The position numbers and the translations under genes were made by a program. A stretch of DNA of 64,000 nucleotides from Planctomycetota bacterium (GTDB lineage Bacteria > Planctomycetota > Planctomycetia > Gemmatales > Gemmataceae), in assembly GCA_016191165.1 (NCBI GenBank), contig JACPPF010000047.1, positions 17,328 to 81,327 on the forward strand, written 5' to 3'. Shown here piece after piece: positions 51,512 to 59,636 of this stretch. Below the pieces are notes generated by a model. That model searched no databases. It was not told where the DNA came from and worked only from the letters and a program-made list of their open reading frames with translations. Numbering within the stretch: the first letter of the stretch is position 1; each line of letters opens with the position of its first letter.

Positions 51512-53176
51512 ATGAAGCCGACCGAAGATTTGATGGATATGGAAGCGACGGTCCTGGCGCATCCGACGTCCAAGCCGTCGGTACGTCCGGCAACGCCAAC
51601 CCCGGCCGCGCCCGAGCGCCCGGCGGTGGCCCTGGTACGGGGCTCCGGCATCCATTACTCCGAGGAGGTCAATCAACTCCTGCGCCAGCGCCTGCGAATC
51701 GCCTGCGCGATCGCGATGTTCGGTTTTGGCTCATTCCTCGTCATGAACTTCCTCAGCCCGCGCACGGATGTATTTGCACCTGACCTTTTCGATACGGCAC
51801 TCCACATTGGGCTCGTCCTGGTCTTGCTCGTGGCCAGCGTCGGCCTGTGGACCACGTTTGTGATTAGCCACCGAAACTTGCGAATCCTCGAACTGATTCT
51901 TTTCGGCGCGATGGCGGCGTTTTTCGCTGATTTGCAGTTTCGCGTTTTTGACCCGGGCAAACTTCACGGGCTCGCGACGCCGGAGGGTTTGCCAAGCATT
52001 CTCGAACTGGTCAACCTCGCCAACGTGATGCGCTGGTTCGTCCTGATCGTGCTGTACGGGATGTTCATCCCGAATACCTGGAAAAGATGCGCCATGGTCG
52101 TCGGTTGCCTGGCGGCGACGCCGATCCTGCTTTCCTTCGCGGCGTGCTGGCACTGTCACGTCATGGGGCCGGAAGCCGCCCGCATCCTGCCGACCACCAT
52201 CATTGTGCTTTGCTTTTCCGGGGCCATGGCGATTTTTGGCTCTTTTCGCATCGAGGAATTGCGGCAGCAGGCGTTCGAGGCGCGCAAGTTGGGCCAGTAC
52301 CAACTCCACCGCAAGCTCGGTTCCGGCGGCATGGGCGAGGTCTACCTGGGCGAGCACTTGCTGTTGAAACGTCAGTGCGCGATCAAGCTGATCCGCGCCG
52401 ATCAAGCGGGCGATCCGAAAACGCTTTCCCGCTTCGAGCGCGAGGTGCAATCCATGGCGACCCTCACCCACTGGAACGCCGTCGAGATTTACGATTACGG
52501 ACATGCCGAGGATGGGACGTTTTATTATGTGATGGAATACTTGCCTGGCCTGAGCTTGCAAGAGCTGGTTGACGAGCATGGCCCCCTGCCGCCCGGGCGG
52601 GCGATCCATTTTCTCAGGCAAATCTGCGCGGCGCTGCGGGAGGCGCACGCGATCGGGTTCATTCACCGCGACATCAAGCCGAGCAACGTCATCGCGTGTC
52701 AGCGCGGCGGCGTCCACGATGTCGCGAAGCTCCTCGACTTCGGGCTCGTGCAAGACCTGTCCAACTTCACCGGCGACGGGCAAAAGTTGACGATCGTCGG
52801 CGCCATCCTCGGTTCGCCGAACTATCTCTCCCCCGAACAGGCGAGTGGACGCTGGGGCGTCGACGCGCGCACCGACATCTACAGCCTCGGCGCTGTCGCC
52901 TATTTCCTTGTCACCGGCCAAACGCCGTTTGTGCGCGACACGGCGATGGAGTTGATCGCCGCGCATATGAAGGACGAGCCAATTGCCCCGCGGAATTGGC
53001 GTCCGGAGATTCCGCAGGACCTGGAAGACCTCATCCTGATGTGCCTGCGTAAAAACCCGGACGAGCGCTTCAGCGACGCCGAAAGTGTGGATCTGGCCCT
53101 GGCAGCGTGCGATGCCGCTGACGATTGGGACGAAAAGCGGGCGCGCGACTGGTGGCGGCAGGTTGAACCCGTTTAG
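51512..53176 (+). CDS. Membrane-anchored Ser/Thr protein kinase
   Basis: 554 residues from ATG 51512, chosen because GGGGA lies 7 bases before it (ATG 51506 is too close). The N-terminal half has about six hydrophobic segments from 65 to 245 (ACAIAMFGFGSFLVMNFL, IGLVLVLLVASVGLWTTFVI, LILFGAMAAFFADL, WFVLIVLYGMFI), and an unusual CWHCH. The kinase domain is C-terminal (about 262-520): LGSGGMGEVYLGEH, CAIKLI, HRDIKPSNVI, LDFGLV, YLSPEQASG. Placing the kinase after the membrane region on the cytoplasmic side is the reverse of common PASTA kinases. It is divergent from the FHA membrane gene and may signal with it. Confidence 0.9.
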   Translation: MKPTEDLMDMEATVLAHPTSKPSVRPATPTPAAPERPAVALVRGSGIHYSEEVNQLLRQRLRIACAIAMFGFGSFLVMNFLSPRTDVFAPDLFDTALHIGLVLVLLVASVGLWTTFVISHRNLRILELILFGAMAAFFADLQFRVFDPGKLHGLATPEGLPSILELVNLANVMRWFVLIVLYGMFIPNTWKRCAMVVGCLAATPILLSFAACWHCHVMGPEAARILPTTIIVLCFSGAMAIFGSFRIEELRQQAFEARKLGQYQLHRKLGSGGMGEVYLGEHLLLKRQCAIKLIRADQAGDPKTLSRFEREVQSMATLTHWNAVEIYDYGHAEDGTFYYVMEYLPGLSLQELVDEHGPLPPGRAIHFLRQICAALREAHAIGFIHRDIKPSNVIACQRGGVHDVAKLLDFGLVQDLSNFTGDGQKLTIVGAILGSPNYLSPEQASGRWGVDARTDIYSLGAVAYFLVTGQTPFVRDTAMELIAAHMKDEPIAPRNWRPEIPQDLEDLILMCLRKNPDERFSDAESVDLALAACDAADDWDEKRARDWWRQVEPV

Positions 53177-53293
53177 CCGCCCTGCCGTTCGTCAAGCGGA
53201 GCGATACCAGCCCCACGCGCCAGCGTGGGGGTTTGGCAGCCTGCCAAAATCCCCACGCTCGCGCGTGGGGCTGGTATTCCGACCCGGCTAAAC
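53171..53293. repeat. Long palindromic repeat, family A, copy 2
   Basis: Outer arms GTTTAGCCG (53171-53179) and CGGCTAAAC (53285-53293) enclose ATACCAGCCCCACGCG and its complement around GTGGGG stems. The left arm provides the TAG stop of the kinase gene and the right arm abuts the stop of the convergent secreted protein gene. Same family as 10895-11013. Confidence 0.8.
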
Positions 53294-53754
53294 TATTCCG
53301 GCGCATCCAGCTTCTTGAGAAAGGTCAACGTCTCCGGTTGCTGGACACCAGGACCGGGGACGGACGACCATCGGCCTACCATGCGTGGATTCCCATTTTT
53401 GCTCGTCTCCACGCGATACAAATTCACGCCACGCACGAGGCCGCGCTCGCTGGCGATGGCCCAGCTGGCGGCGAGCGTGTTCCCCTGGCGCACGGCGATG
53501 CCGCTGAAATTCGCGCCGCCGCCGACCACCCAGGAGATGAGGTACACATCGTTTTTCTTGGTGAGGACGACGACGCCCGAGTATTTTTTCCCGCCGGCCT
53601 CCTCTCCCTTGCAGGTGTAGTATCCGCTCAGATCAGCGATCGACTCGGGTTCGACCTGGCGAATGTTGGGCTGGGACTTTTTGCCCGCCTCCGGGCTGAC
53701 CGTGTTGCCAAAGAGCTCGAGCGCGGACAGGACGACGAGGACGGAACCGTACAT
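53293..53754 (-). CDS. Small secreted protein
   Basis: 153 residues from ATG 53754, with AAGGAG at good distance. An N-terminal hydrophobic stretch (MYGSVLVVLSALELFGNTV) looks like a signal peptide but without a crisp cleavage site. The mature part is beta-rich: YYTCKGEEAGGKKYSGVVVLTKKNDVYLISWVVGGGANFSGIAVRQ and LAASWAIASERGLVRGVNLY. Such domains recur in planctomycetes without assigned function. Its stop abuts the family A palindrome. It is 76 bp downstream of leuA on the same strand. Confidence 0.65.
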   Translation of the reverse strand: MYGSVLVVLSALELFGNTVSPEAGKKSQPNIRQVEPESIADLSGYYTCKGEEAGGKKYSGVVVLTKKNDVYLISWVVGGGANFSGIAVRQGNTLAASWAIASERGLVRGVNLYRVETSKNGNPRMVGRWSSVPGPGVQQPETLTFLKKLDAPE

Positions 53755-53829
53755 GATCGACTCCTTCGGGTGAGGGTCATTGGCCGCGGGACAGATCCTG
53801 GGGCCATGCGGGCGAACAGGGGACTCCAT

Positions 53830-55386
53830 TCAGGTAACACTGACGGCTTCGGTTTGCGGGTTCATCTTCAATTGCTCGCGCAACAAGGCGCGATTGATGA
53901 CCTGCAGGTAGGCGAGGGCGCTGGCCTCGATGATGTCGGTGCTGATGGCGCGACCGCGCAGGATTCGGCCGTTGTATTCGGCCTCAACCTGCGCTTCGCC
54001 CTGCGCGTCCTCGTCCTCGGTGACGCTGACGATGGAGAATTTGCGCAGTTTGACGTAGACGTTGGTGATGCGTTCGATCGTTTTGAAGACGGCGTCAATG
54101 GGCCCATCGCCGGTGCCCGCATCGCGCGTGATGGTGCCGGCTTTATGCCAAAGGGCGATGGCGGCACACGGCACGGTGGCGGAGCCGCCGCTGCACGTGA
54201 CGGCTTCAAGCGTCCAGACGGCCGGGCCGCTGTGCAGAACGGCCTCGGCCAGGGCTTCGATGTCGCCGTCGTAAATCGTCTTTTTGCGATCCGCCAGGAC
54301 CTTGAAATCGTCGAATACTTTTTGCAACTGCGGGTTGTCGAGGTGATAACCGAGGTCGCGAATCCGCTGGCTGAGGGCGTGTCGGCCGCTGTGTTTGCCC
54401 AGAACCAGATCGGTGCTCAGGACGCCAACGTCCTCGGGGCGCATGATCTCATAGGTGCCGGCGTGTTTCAACATGCCGTCCTGATGAATGCCCGCTTCAT
54501 GGGCGAAGGCGTTTTGCCCGACGACGGCCTTGTTGCGCTGCACATGAATCCCGGTGACGCGCGAGACGAGCCGACTGGCAGGGAGGAGCCGTTTCGTGTT
54601 GACGCCGAGCTCCAGCCCGAAAAAATCGTTTCGGGTGCGGACCGCCATGACGATCTCTTCCAGGGCACAGTTGCCGGCGCGCTCACCAATGCCATTGATC
54701 GTGCATTCGACCTGTCGCGCTCCCTCTTTCAGCGCCGCCAGGCTGTTCGCGACCGCCAGGCCGAGGTCGTTGTGGCAATGCACGCTCAGGACGATTTTGT
54801 CGATGCCCCGGACGTTTTGCTTGAGGTGCCGGATGGCGCCGGCGTATTGATCGGGCACGGCATAACCGACCGTGTCCGGGATATTGATCGTGGTCGCGCC
54901 GGCCTCGATCACTTTCTCGACGACCTCGGCCAGGAAGTCCAGTTCGGTGCGGGCGGCGTCTTCGGGCGAAAATTCGATGTTATCGCACAGGCTCCGCGCC
55001 AGCGTCACGCCTTCCACGGCCCGGCGGACGATCTCCTCCTTGGCCATGCGCAGCTTGAACTCCCGGTGGATGGCACTGGTGGCCAGGAAAACGTGAATGC
55101 GAGGTTTTGGCGCATCACGCAGAGCTTCCCAGGCGCGGGTAATGTCCGCCTCATTGCAGCGCGCCAGGCCACAAATGACTGGCCCATGAACCTGGCGAGC
55201 CACGGCCTGCACGGCCTCGAAATCGCCCGGGGACGCGATCGGGAAACCTGCCTCGATGATGTCCACGCCCAACTCGGCAAGAGCGTGAGCGATTTCGATC
55301 TTCTCGGTCAAATTCATGCTGGCGCCAGGCGATTGCTCGCCGTCGCGCAGCGTCGTGTCGAAAATAATCAGACGGTTGTCGGTCAT
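53830..55386 (-). CDS. leuA: 2-isopropylmalate synthase
   Basis: 518 residues, the long LeuA type with a C-terminal allosteric domain. It condenses acetyl-CoA with 2-oxoisovalerate, the first committed step of leucine synthesis. Visible: FDTTLRDGEQSPGASM, EAGFPIASPGDFEAV, LSVHCHNDLGLAVANSLAAL with the metal-binding His pair, NGIGERAGNCALEE, and the regulatory region VAEYNG-type (VEAEYNGRILRGRAISTDIIEASALAYLQ). It is preceded by a leucine-rich leader peptide and an attenuator hairpin (see those entries). A secreted protein gene follows but is probably a separate unit. Confidence 0.97.
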   Translation of the reverse strand: MTDNRLIIFDTTLRDGEQSPGASMNLTEKIEIAHALAELGVDIIEAGFPIASPGDFEAVQAVARQVHGPVICGLARCNEADITRAWEALRDAPKPRIHVFLATSAIHREFKLRMAKEEIVRRAVEGVTLARSLCDNIEFSPEDAARTELDFLAEVVEKVIEAGATTINIPDTVGYAVPDQYAGAIRHLKQNVRGIDKIVLSVHCHNDLGLAVANSLAALKEGARQVECTINGIGERAGNCALEEIVMAVRTRNDFFGLELGVNTKRLLPASRLVSRVTGIHVQRNKAVVGQNAFAHEAGIHQDGMLKHAGTYEIMRPEDVGVLSTDLVLGKHSGRHALSQRIRDLGYHLDNPQLQKVFDDFKVLADRKKTIYDGDIEALAEAVLHSGPAVWTLEAVTCSGGSATVPCAAIALWHKAGTITRDAGTGDGPIDAVFKTIERITNVYVKLRKFSIVSVTEDEDAQGEAQVEAEYNGRILRGRAISTDIIEASALAYLQVINRALLREQLKMNPQTEAVSVT

Positions 55387-55442
55387 GGCAGGTTTTTCCC
55401 TATTTCGTGGGACAGGCCTCGGAACCCGTCGCGGACGCAGAC

Positions 55443-55478
55443 AAAAAAAAACCCTGGGACAACTTCTTGTCCCAGGGT
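55443..55478 (-). terminator. leuA: Attenuator hairpin upstream of leuA
   Basis: A perfect 12-bp stem (55451-55462 with 55467-55478, ACCCTGGGACAA and complement), a 4-base loop, and a run of T on the minus strand right after it form a strong intrinsic terminator. It stands about 65 bases before the leuA ATG and 25 bases after the end of the leader peptide, exactly where a transcription attenuator should be. Confidence 0.85.
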
Positions 55479-55502
55479 CCGTTATCTCTCACGCTTGGTA
55501 GC

Positions 55503-55586
55503 TCAAAGATCGCGGCGCACCCAGGACGATTCCCCTTGCAGGAGAAGCAGAAATCCCAAAAGGACTTGTTCGAGTTGGTTCGTCAT
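55503..55586 (-). CDS. Leucine-rich leader peptide of leuA (attenuator)
   Basis: A 27-residue frame from ATG 55586 to TGA 55503. It reads MTNQLEQVLLGFLLLLQGES... and ends in VRRDL. Eight residues are Leu, including a block of four in a row at positions 13-16 (CTG CTT CTC CTG) and a pair at 9-10. It lies just upstream of the intrinsic terminator and of leuA, the classic layout for ribosome-mediated attenuation: when charged leucyl-tRNA is scarce the ribosome stalls at the Leu run and the terminator does not form. A weak AGGA lies about 15 bases before the ATG. Possible promoter elements upstream (TTGCAT at 55638-55643 and TAGACT at 55615-55620, minus strand) are poor. Confidence 0.8.
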   Translation of the reverse strand: MTNQLEQVLLGFLLLLQGESSWVRRDL

Positions 55587-55777
55587 GGTAAGCGCAAATC
55601 CTGTAGCTTCTCGTAGTCTAGGGGATGCCTGGAAAAAATGCAACGTGAGTTTGATGGAGTTTTCTTGAAGGTCGGTTCCCCTCGACGCAGCATGACAAAC
55701 CTGTTAGCCTGGCATGGTAGGCCTATGGCCGCGGGGCTTGCTCCGCGCGAAGCCATTTCCTTGCGCCAGGTGTCCTC

Positions 55778-56200
55778 ATGCACGGCTTGCCTGACCTGTC
55801 CGACCCACGCGAATCTCCCGCACCCCAGCGCCCGCGCAGGCCGTGGGTGTTGAAATTTCGCGATGCGCTGCGGGGCTGGAAGTTCGGCATCCGCGGGCAC
55901 AGCAGCTTTTCCGTACATTTCTTCGCCGCCGCCCTGGTGCTGGCTGCCGCGGTGGCGCTGCGGTGTTCGCTCGATCAATGGGGTTTGTTAATCCTGTGCA
56001 TCGGCATGGTCTTCACGGCCGAGTTGATGAATAGCGCAGTCGAAACGCTCCATCGCGGGCTGGACGAGGAAACCCGGGAACGCACGTGGAAGGCGCTCGA
56101 CATCGCCGCCGGCGCGGTGTTGATGGCGAGTTTGGCCGCGGCGCTGGTCGGCTTGCTGATTTTTGGCAGTCGATTGGCCGACCTGGCAGGCTGGCTGTAA
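55778..56200 (+). CDS. Diacylglycerol/undecaprenol kinase family protein
   Basis: 140 residues. Three membrane segments and the DgkA signature AELMNSAVETLHRGLDEETRERTWKALDIAAGAVL are clear, with conserved FAAALVLAAAVALRCSLDQW ahead. DgkA-type enzymes phosphorylate diacylglycerol; Gram-positive members use undecaprenol. The N-terminal 20 residues are Pro/Arg-rich. It probably feeds lipid or cell-wall carrier recycling. It is divergent from leuA (191 bp) and followed by a palindrome and the SulP gene. Confidence 0.9.
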   Translation: MHGLPDLSDPRESPAPQRPRRPWVLKFRDALRGWKFGIRGHSSFSVHFFAAALVLAAAVALRCSLDQWGLLILCIGMVFTAELMNSAVETLHRGLDEETRERTWKALDIAAGAVLMASLAAALVGLLIFGSRLADLAGWL

Positions 56201-56215
56201 GCATGATTTCCGAGC

Positions 56216-56261
56216 CTGAGCGCCAGCGAAGGGCGCCTGCCAGCCCTTCGCTGGCGCTCAG
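56216..56261. repeat. Perfect 18-bp inverted repeat, family F
   Basis: CTGAGCGCCAGCGAAGGG (56216-56233) and CCCTTCGCTGGCGCTCAG (56244-56261) flank a 10-bp loop in the gap between the diacylglycerol-kinase and SulP genes. Could end the first transcript. The motif GCGCCAGCG also recurs in family A. Confidence 0.7.
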
Positions 56262-56311
56262 CCGTGGATGCCAAAGGAATACCGGTAACCTGGTCTGCGG
56301 GAAAGGTTTCG

Positions 56312-58165
56312 ATGGATTCGTCGGCAAACGACAAGCCTGCAAACGACAACGCCCACGCCCGCGGGGAAGAGGACGGGAAGGCCACGCCAGGCGAATGGTT
56401 TTTCCGCCTCGCACCGGCCATCGATTCGTTGCGTTCCTATTCTTGGCGGTCCCTCCGTCTCGACCTGTTCGCGGGTTTGACGGTGGCCGCCGTTGCGGTT
56501 CCGCAGGCGATGGCGTATGCCAGCATCCCGCAGTTACCCGTGCAATACGGATTGTACACGGCGATCGTGATGACCGCGGTGGGGGCGTTGTTCGATTCAT
56601 CGCGCCAGCTGATTAACGGTCCGACCAATGCGATCTGTATCGCGCTGGCCAGCGCGATCGCCTTGGTTCCCGAAGGGCAGCGCCTTCAGGCCGCCATCCT
56701 GATGGCGTTTCTGATTGGCATCGTGCAAACCGCGATCACGCTTTTGCGTTTGGGCGATCTGTCCCGTTTCATTTCCCATTCGGTAATCGTCGGTTTCACG
56801 CTCGGGGCGGCCATTCTCCTTGCCCTGGACCAATCGCGCAACCTGCTCGGCTTGCCGCGCGCGGGGGAGCTTGACGATCATTTCCTGGTTCGTTTTTATT
56901 TGACCATGATCCAGGTGGAGCGCATCAACTGGCTGGCCGCCGGCATCGGTTTTGGCACGATTGGCCTGGCGCTACTCCTGGACCGGCTGGGCGCGCGGTT
57001 GCGCGCGCAATTGCCCGTGTTCCTGATCGTGGTCGCCGGAACGGCGGGCGCTGTCTGGTTCTTCAATTGGGATCAAGGCGAGAACCCCGCCGTCGAAGTC
57101 ATCGGCGCAATCCCGCGCGAATTGCCCAGTCTGGAATTACCCGCGCTGTCCTGGCCGATGATTCGGCAGCTGATGAGCGGCGCCCTGGCGATTGCCGTGC
57201 TCGGCTTGCTCGAAGCGGTGGCCATGGCGAAGTCAATCGCCGCGCGCACCCAGCAAAAACTCGACGTCAATCAGCAGTGCCTGAGCGAGGGGCTGGCCAA
57301 CCTGGCGGGCAGCTTCTTCCAGTGCCTGCCTGGCTCCGGTTCGCTGACGCGTTCGGCGATCAACGTGCAGGCCGGCGCGGTCAGCCAGTGGTCCGGCATC
57401 TTTGCCGCCCTCGCGGTGGCGCTCACGGTGCTGGTCTTCGCGCCTTTCGCGCGCTACATCCCGCGTGCGGCTCTCGCGGGCATCCTGCTCATCTCGGCCT
57501 GGCGTCTGGTCGATCGCAAGCAATTGCTGTATCACCTTCGCACGACCCGTTTCGACATGCAGATCGTCGTGGCGACCGCGCTGGCTGCGATTGCGGTCAA
57601 TATCGAGTTTTGCATTCTGATCGGCGTTTTCCTGTCGGTGGCGCTGTACGTGGGCCGGGCGGCGCGCGTGCACCTGACGGAATTGACGATGACGCCCGAG
57701 CGAGTCATCCGCGAGCGAGTCGCCAGCGATCCTCGCTGCGATCGCATCCTGATCTATGGCATCGAAGGAGAGCTCTTCTTCGGGTCGGCGCCCGACCTGG
57801 AAAAACACTTCGCCACCATCGAGAAGCGAGCCGGGCCGCGGACGCGCGCGATTGTTCTACGGGTCAAGCGCGTGCGCAACTCCGACGCGGTTTGCCTGGA
57901 TGTCTTCGACCGCTTCATTGCGCGAATGCGTGCGCGTGGCATTCAAGTCATCCTGTGCGGCGTCCGCCACGATTTCGCCAAGGTGATTCGCAAGAGCGGG
58001 TTGCAAGACTCGCTGGGAAAAGAAAACATCTTCCGCGAACAGGAAGCGACATTTTCCGCCACGCTGGCGGCCATCCGGTTTGCCTATGGCCTGCTCCGGG
58101 ATGATTTCTGCTCAACATGCCCGCGTCGTGCAGACGACGAAGGCACGCTTTACTACATGATCTGA
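56312..58165 (+). CDS. SulP-family anion transporter with STAS domain
   Basis: 617 residues from ATG 56312 (the earlier ATG at 56264 lies inside the palindrome). SulP signatures: RLDLFAGLTVAAVAVPQAMAYASIP, GLYTAIVMTAVGALFDSSRQLINGPTNAICI, and GLANLAGSFFQCLPGSGSLTRSAIN, with about ten to twelve membrane segments to residue 475. The C-terminal STAS domain (about 490-600) contains YGIEGELFFGSAPDLEKHF and KRVRNSDAVCLDVFDRF. Such proteins move sulfate, bicarbonate or other anions; the substrate is not predicted. Downstream is a small gene with a strong ribosome-binding site on the other strand. Confidence 0.95.
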   Translation: MDSSANDKPANDNAHARGEEDGKATPGEWFFRLAPAIDSLRSYSWRSLRLDLFAGLTVAAVAVPQAMAYASIPQLPVQYGLYTAIVMTAVGALFDSSRQLINGPTNAICIALASAIALVPEGQRLQAAILMAFLIGIVQTAITLLRLGDLSRFISHSVIVGFTLGAAILLALDQSRNLLGLPRAGELDDHFLVRFYLTMIQVERINWLAAGIGFGTIGLALLLDRLGARLRAQLPVFLIVVAGTAGAVWFFNWDQGENPAVEVIGAIPRELPSLELPALSWPMIRQLMSGALAIAVLGLLEAVAMAKSIAARTQQKLDVNQQCLSEGLANLAGSFFQCLPGSGSLTRSAINVQAGAVSQWSGIFAALAVALTVLVFAPFARYIPRAALAGILLISAWRLVDRKQLLYHLRTTRFDMQIVVATALAAIAVNIEFCILIGVFLSVALYVGRAARVHLTELTMTPERVIRERVASDPRCDRILIYGIEGELFFGSAPDLEKHFATIEKRAGPRTRAIVLRVKRVRNSDAVCLDVFDRFIARMRARGIQVILCGVRHDFAKVIRKSGLQDSLGKENIFREQEATFSATLAAIRFAYGLLRDDFCSTCPRRADDEGTLYYMI

Positions 58166-58239
58166 TACAAAAAAACGCCGCTTACGGGCTAGCGAACGCT
58201 CGGTGCAGGGCGAACGCCAAGCCGCAAGCGGCTGAAGGA

Positions 58240-58440
58240 TTAATCGCCGACCCCCACGTCGAAGTCGAATCCTTCCTCGAAGTAGTCGGCGGTGCAGTAT
58301 TCCAATGCCGCGGTATTGACGTTCCTATCCGGGTCTGGCTCCTCCCGTGCAAGCGCCATGAAACCCAATCCGTGCGGACGCATGGCAGCCTGATGAGTCC
58401 ATTCGAAGGCGAAGTTCTTGGTTCGAATTGTCATGGACAT
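58240..58440 (-). CDS. Small hypothetical protein
   Basis: 66 residues, with a strong AAAGGAGG 6 bases before ATG 58440. Sequence MSMTIRTKNFAFEWTHQAAM...then TAALEYCTADYFEEGFDFDVGV is acidic in its second half. No family recognised. The quality of the ribosome-binding site is the main reason to call it a gene. It converges with the SulP gene across an imperfect palindrome (about 58175-58235). Confidence 0.6.
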   Translation of the reverse strand: MSMTIRTKNFAFEWTHQAAMRPHGLGFMALAREEPDPDRNVNTAALEYCTADYFEEGFDFDVGVGD

Positions 58441-58688
58441 GGCAATCCTCCTTTGGTGGCGAAAAGGTTGCGAAACTCGAATGAAGCGCGCCGACGAAGC
58501 GCAGGCGAAACTCTGCCCGGGGCGACAGCAAGGTTAGTCGGGGCCCTCGCCATGAACCGCGAAGGACATCATCGAAACCTTACCAAGTGTAAAGGATTCG
58601 AACGAGGCCGTCAATTCGAGAGGAAAAAGGATTTACCGAATGCACGCCAAAGGTGTCAAAGTGTAACAGTTCGGCAAATCGTGCGCGT

Positions 58689-59297
58689 TCATTTTTTGCG
58701 GACCTTGCGGCGCACGCGAAATTCATCGCCGCCGTGATAGGTGACCAGGATCGCGCCCGGGCTGGCGTAACGCTGAAAGACGTCCGCAGTCGTGTTCTGC
58801 TCATCCGGCCAGGGGTAGGCGAAGATCACATCGAAGTCGCCCGGTTCCAGATCACGTGGCGTTGGCGCGGGCGCCTCGTCGGTGGCCAGCCAGGCGAATC
58901 CGGACTTCACGCTGGTGGCCACTTTGCAGCCAGCAGGCAGGAAACTGCCATGAATGAATTCGACCGGTACCTCGTAATCGTCCGCCAATGCTTGAGCCGC
59001 TTCCACCAGGTCGCGGTCGATCTCGATGCCAACGGCGTCGAAATCGAGCATCGCCGCCAGCGAGGCGATAACGCCGAACCCGCTGCCCCATTCGCAAAAG
59101 AGGGAACCTGGCGCCATGCGCATCTCGGCCACGGCGCGCAGCACCCGGTAGGCGCCAGGGAAATCGCTTGGCACAAATCCCGGCGAGCGCGCGTCGCGCT
59201 GAAATTCCTCGATGCGCCGATCAGCTTCGTGGAGGAAGGCACGCACATCGGCTGGAATCGGCTCGCTGCTGATGACGATGTCGAGTTCCGTCAACAT
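58689..59297 (-). CDS. SAM-dependent methyltransferase-like protein
   Basis: 202 residues. LFCEWGSGFGVIASLAAMLDFDAVGIEIDRDLVEAAQALADDY is a class I methyltransferase motif I region (GSGFG and the acidic EID). Later motifs are loose: FDVIFAYPWPDEQ resembles motif IV with an unusual YPWP, followed by LVTYHGGDEFRVRR. A methylated substrate cannot be guessed. It is alone on the minus strand with a family E palindrome upstream and a 248-bp gap downstream that holds nothing recognised. Confidence 0.75.
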   Translation of the reverse strand: MLTELDIVISSEPIPADVRAFLHEADRRIEEFQRDARSPGFVPSDFPGAYRVLRAVAEMRMAPGSLFCEWGSGFGVIASLAAMLDFDAVGIEIDRDLVEAAQALADDYEVPVEFIHGSFLPAGCKVATSVKSGFAWLATDEAPAPTPRDLEPGDFDVIFAYPWPDEQNTTADVFQRYASPGAILVTYHGGDEFRVRRKVRKK

Positions 59298-59311
59298 TTT
59301 GCATCCACTGG

Positions 59312-59371
59312 ACGAGCCGCGATCGTAACGAAGCGTGGGTCTGTTCCCACTGCCTAGCGATCGCGGCTCGT
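59312..59371. repeat. Palindrome, family E, copy 2
   Basis: ACGAGCCGCGATCG (59312-59325) and CGATCGCGGCTCGT (59358-59371) form a perfect 14-bp inverted repeat. The following sequence AATAATTGTGCGCAATCT resembles that after the copy at 51226-51284. It is upstream of the methyltransferase-like gene. Confidence 0.7.
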
Positions 59372-59636
59372 AATAATTGTGCGCAATCTAGAGCACGTCC
59401 CGTTTAGGTTACTCTTGCCCTCCAACTTTTCCAGTCGTCCTGAGCGTCAAACTTACCGGACGCCCAACGACGCTGGTTTGGCGAGTTTCCGCAAGATATA
59501 CGGGTCGTGCGGATTGATTTTCGGCACGCCTTTCCCAGCTTAAGGCAGCACCGCCAACCCGATTCAACTTGCCAGGGCTTCCGATACGAATCATTATCGA
59601 GTCAATGGGATAGCACAGGCACCTGGCGAGGAAACG
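59372..59636. other. Gap before the papain-like hydrolase gene
   Basis: About 265 bp without a recognised gene. It ends with GAGGAAACG directly before the ATG at 59637, a good ribosome-binding site. No promoter was identified with confidence. Confidence 0.5.

Noticed and set aside
55387..55640. T-box leader upstream of leuA
   Set aside because: No T-box sequence or specifier-loop arrangement seen; the leader peptide plus terminator explains the region better.
53233..55668. Open frame of 811 codons antisense to leuA and its leader
   Set aside because: It mirrors a very well-conserved gene; its start lies inside the family A palindrome and no family features are visible.
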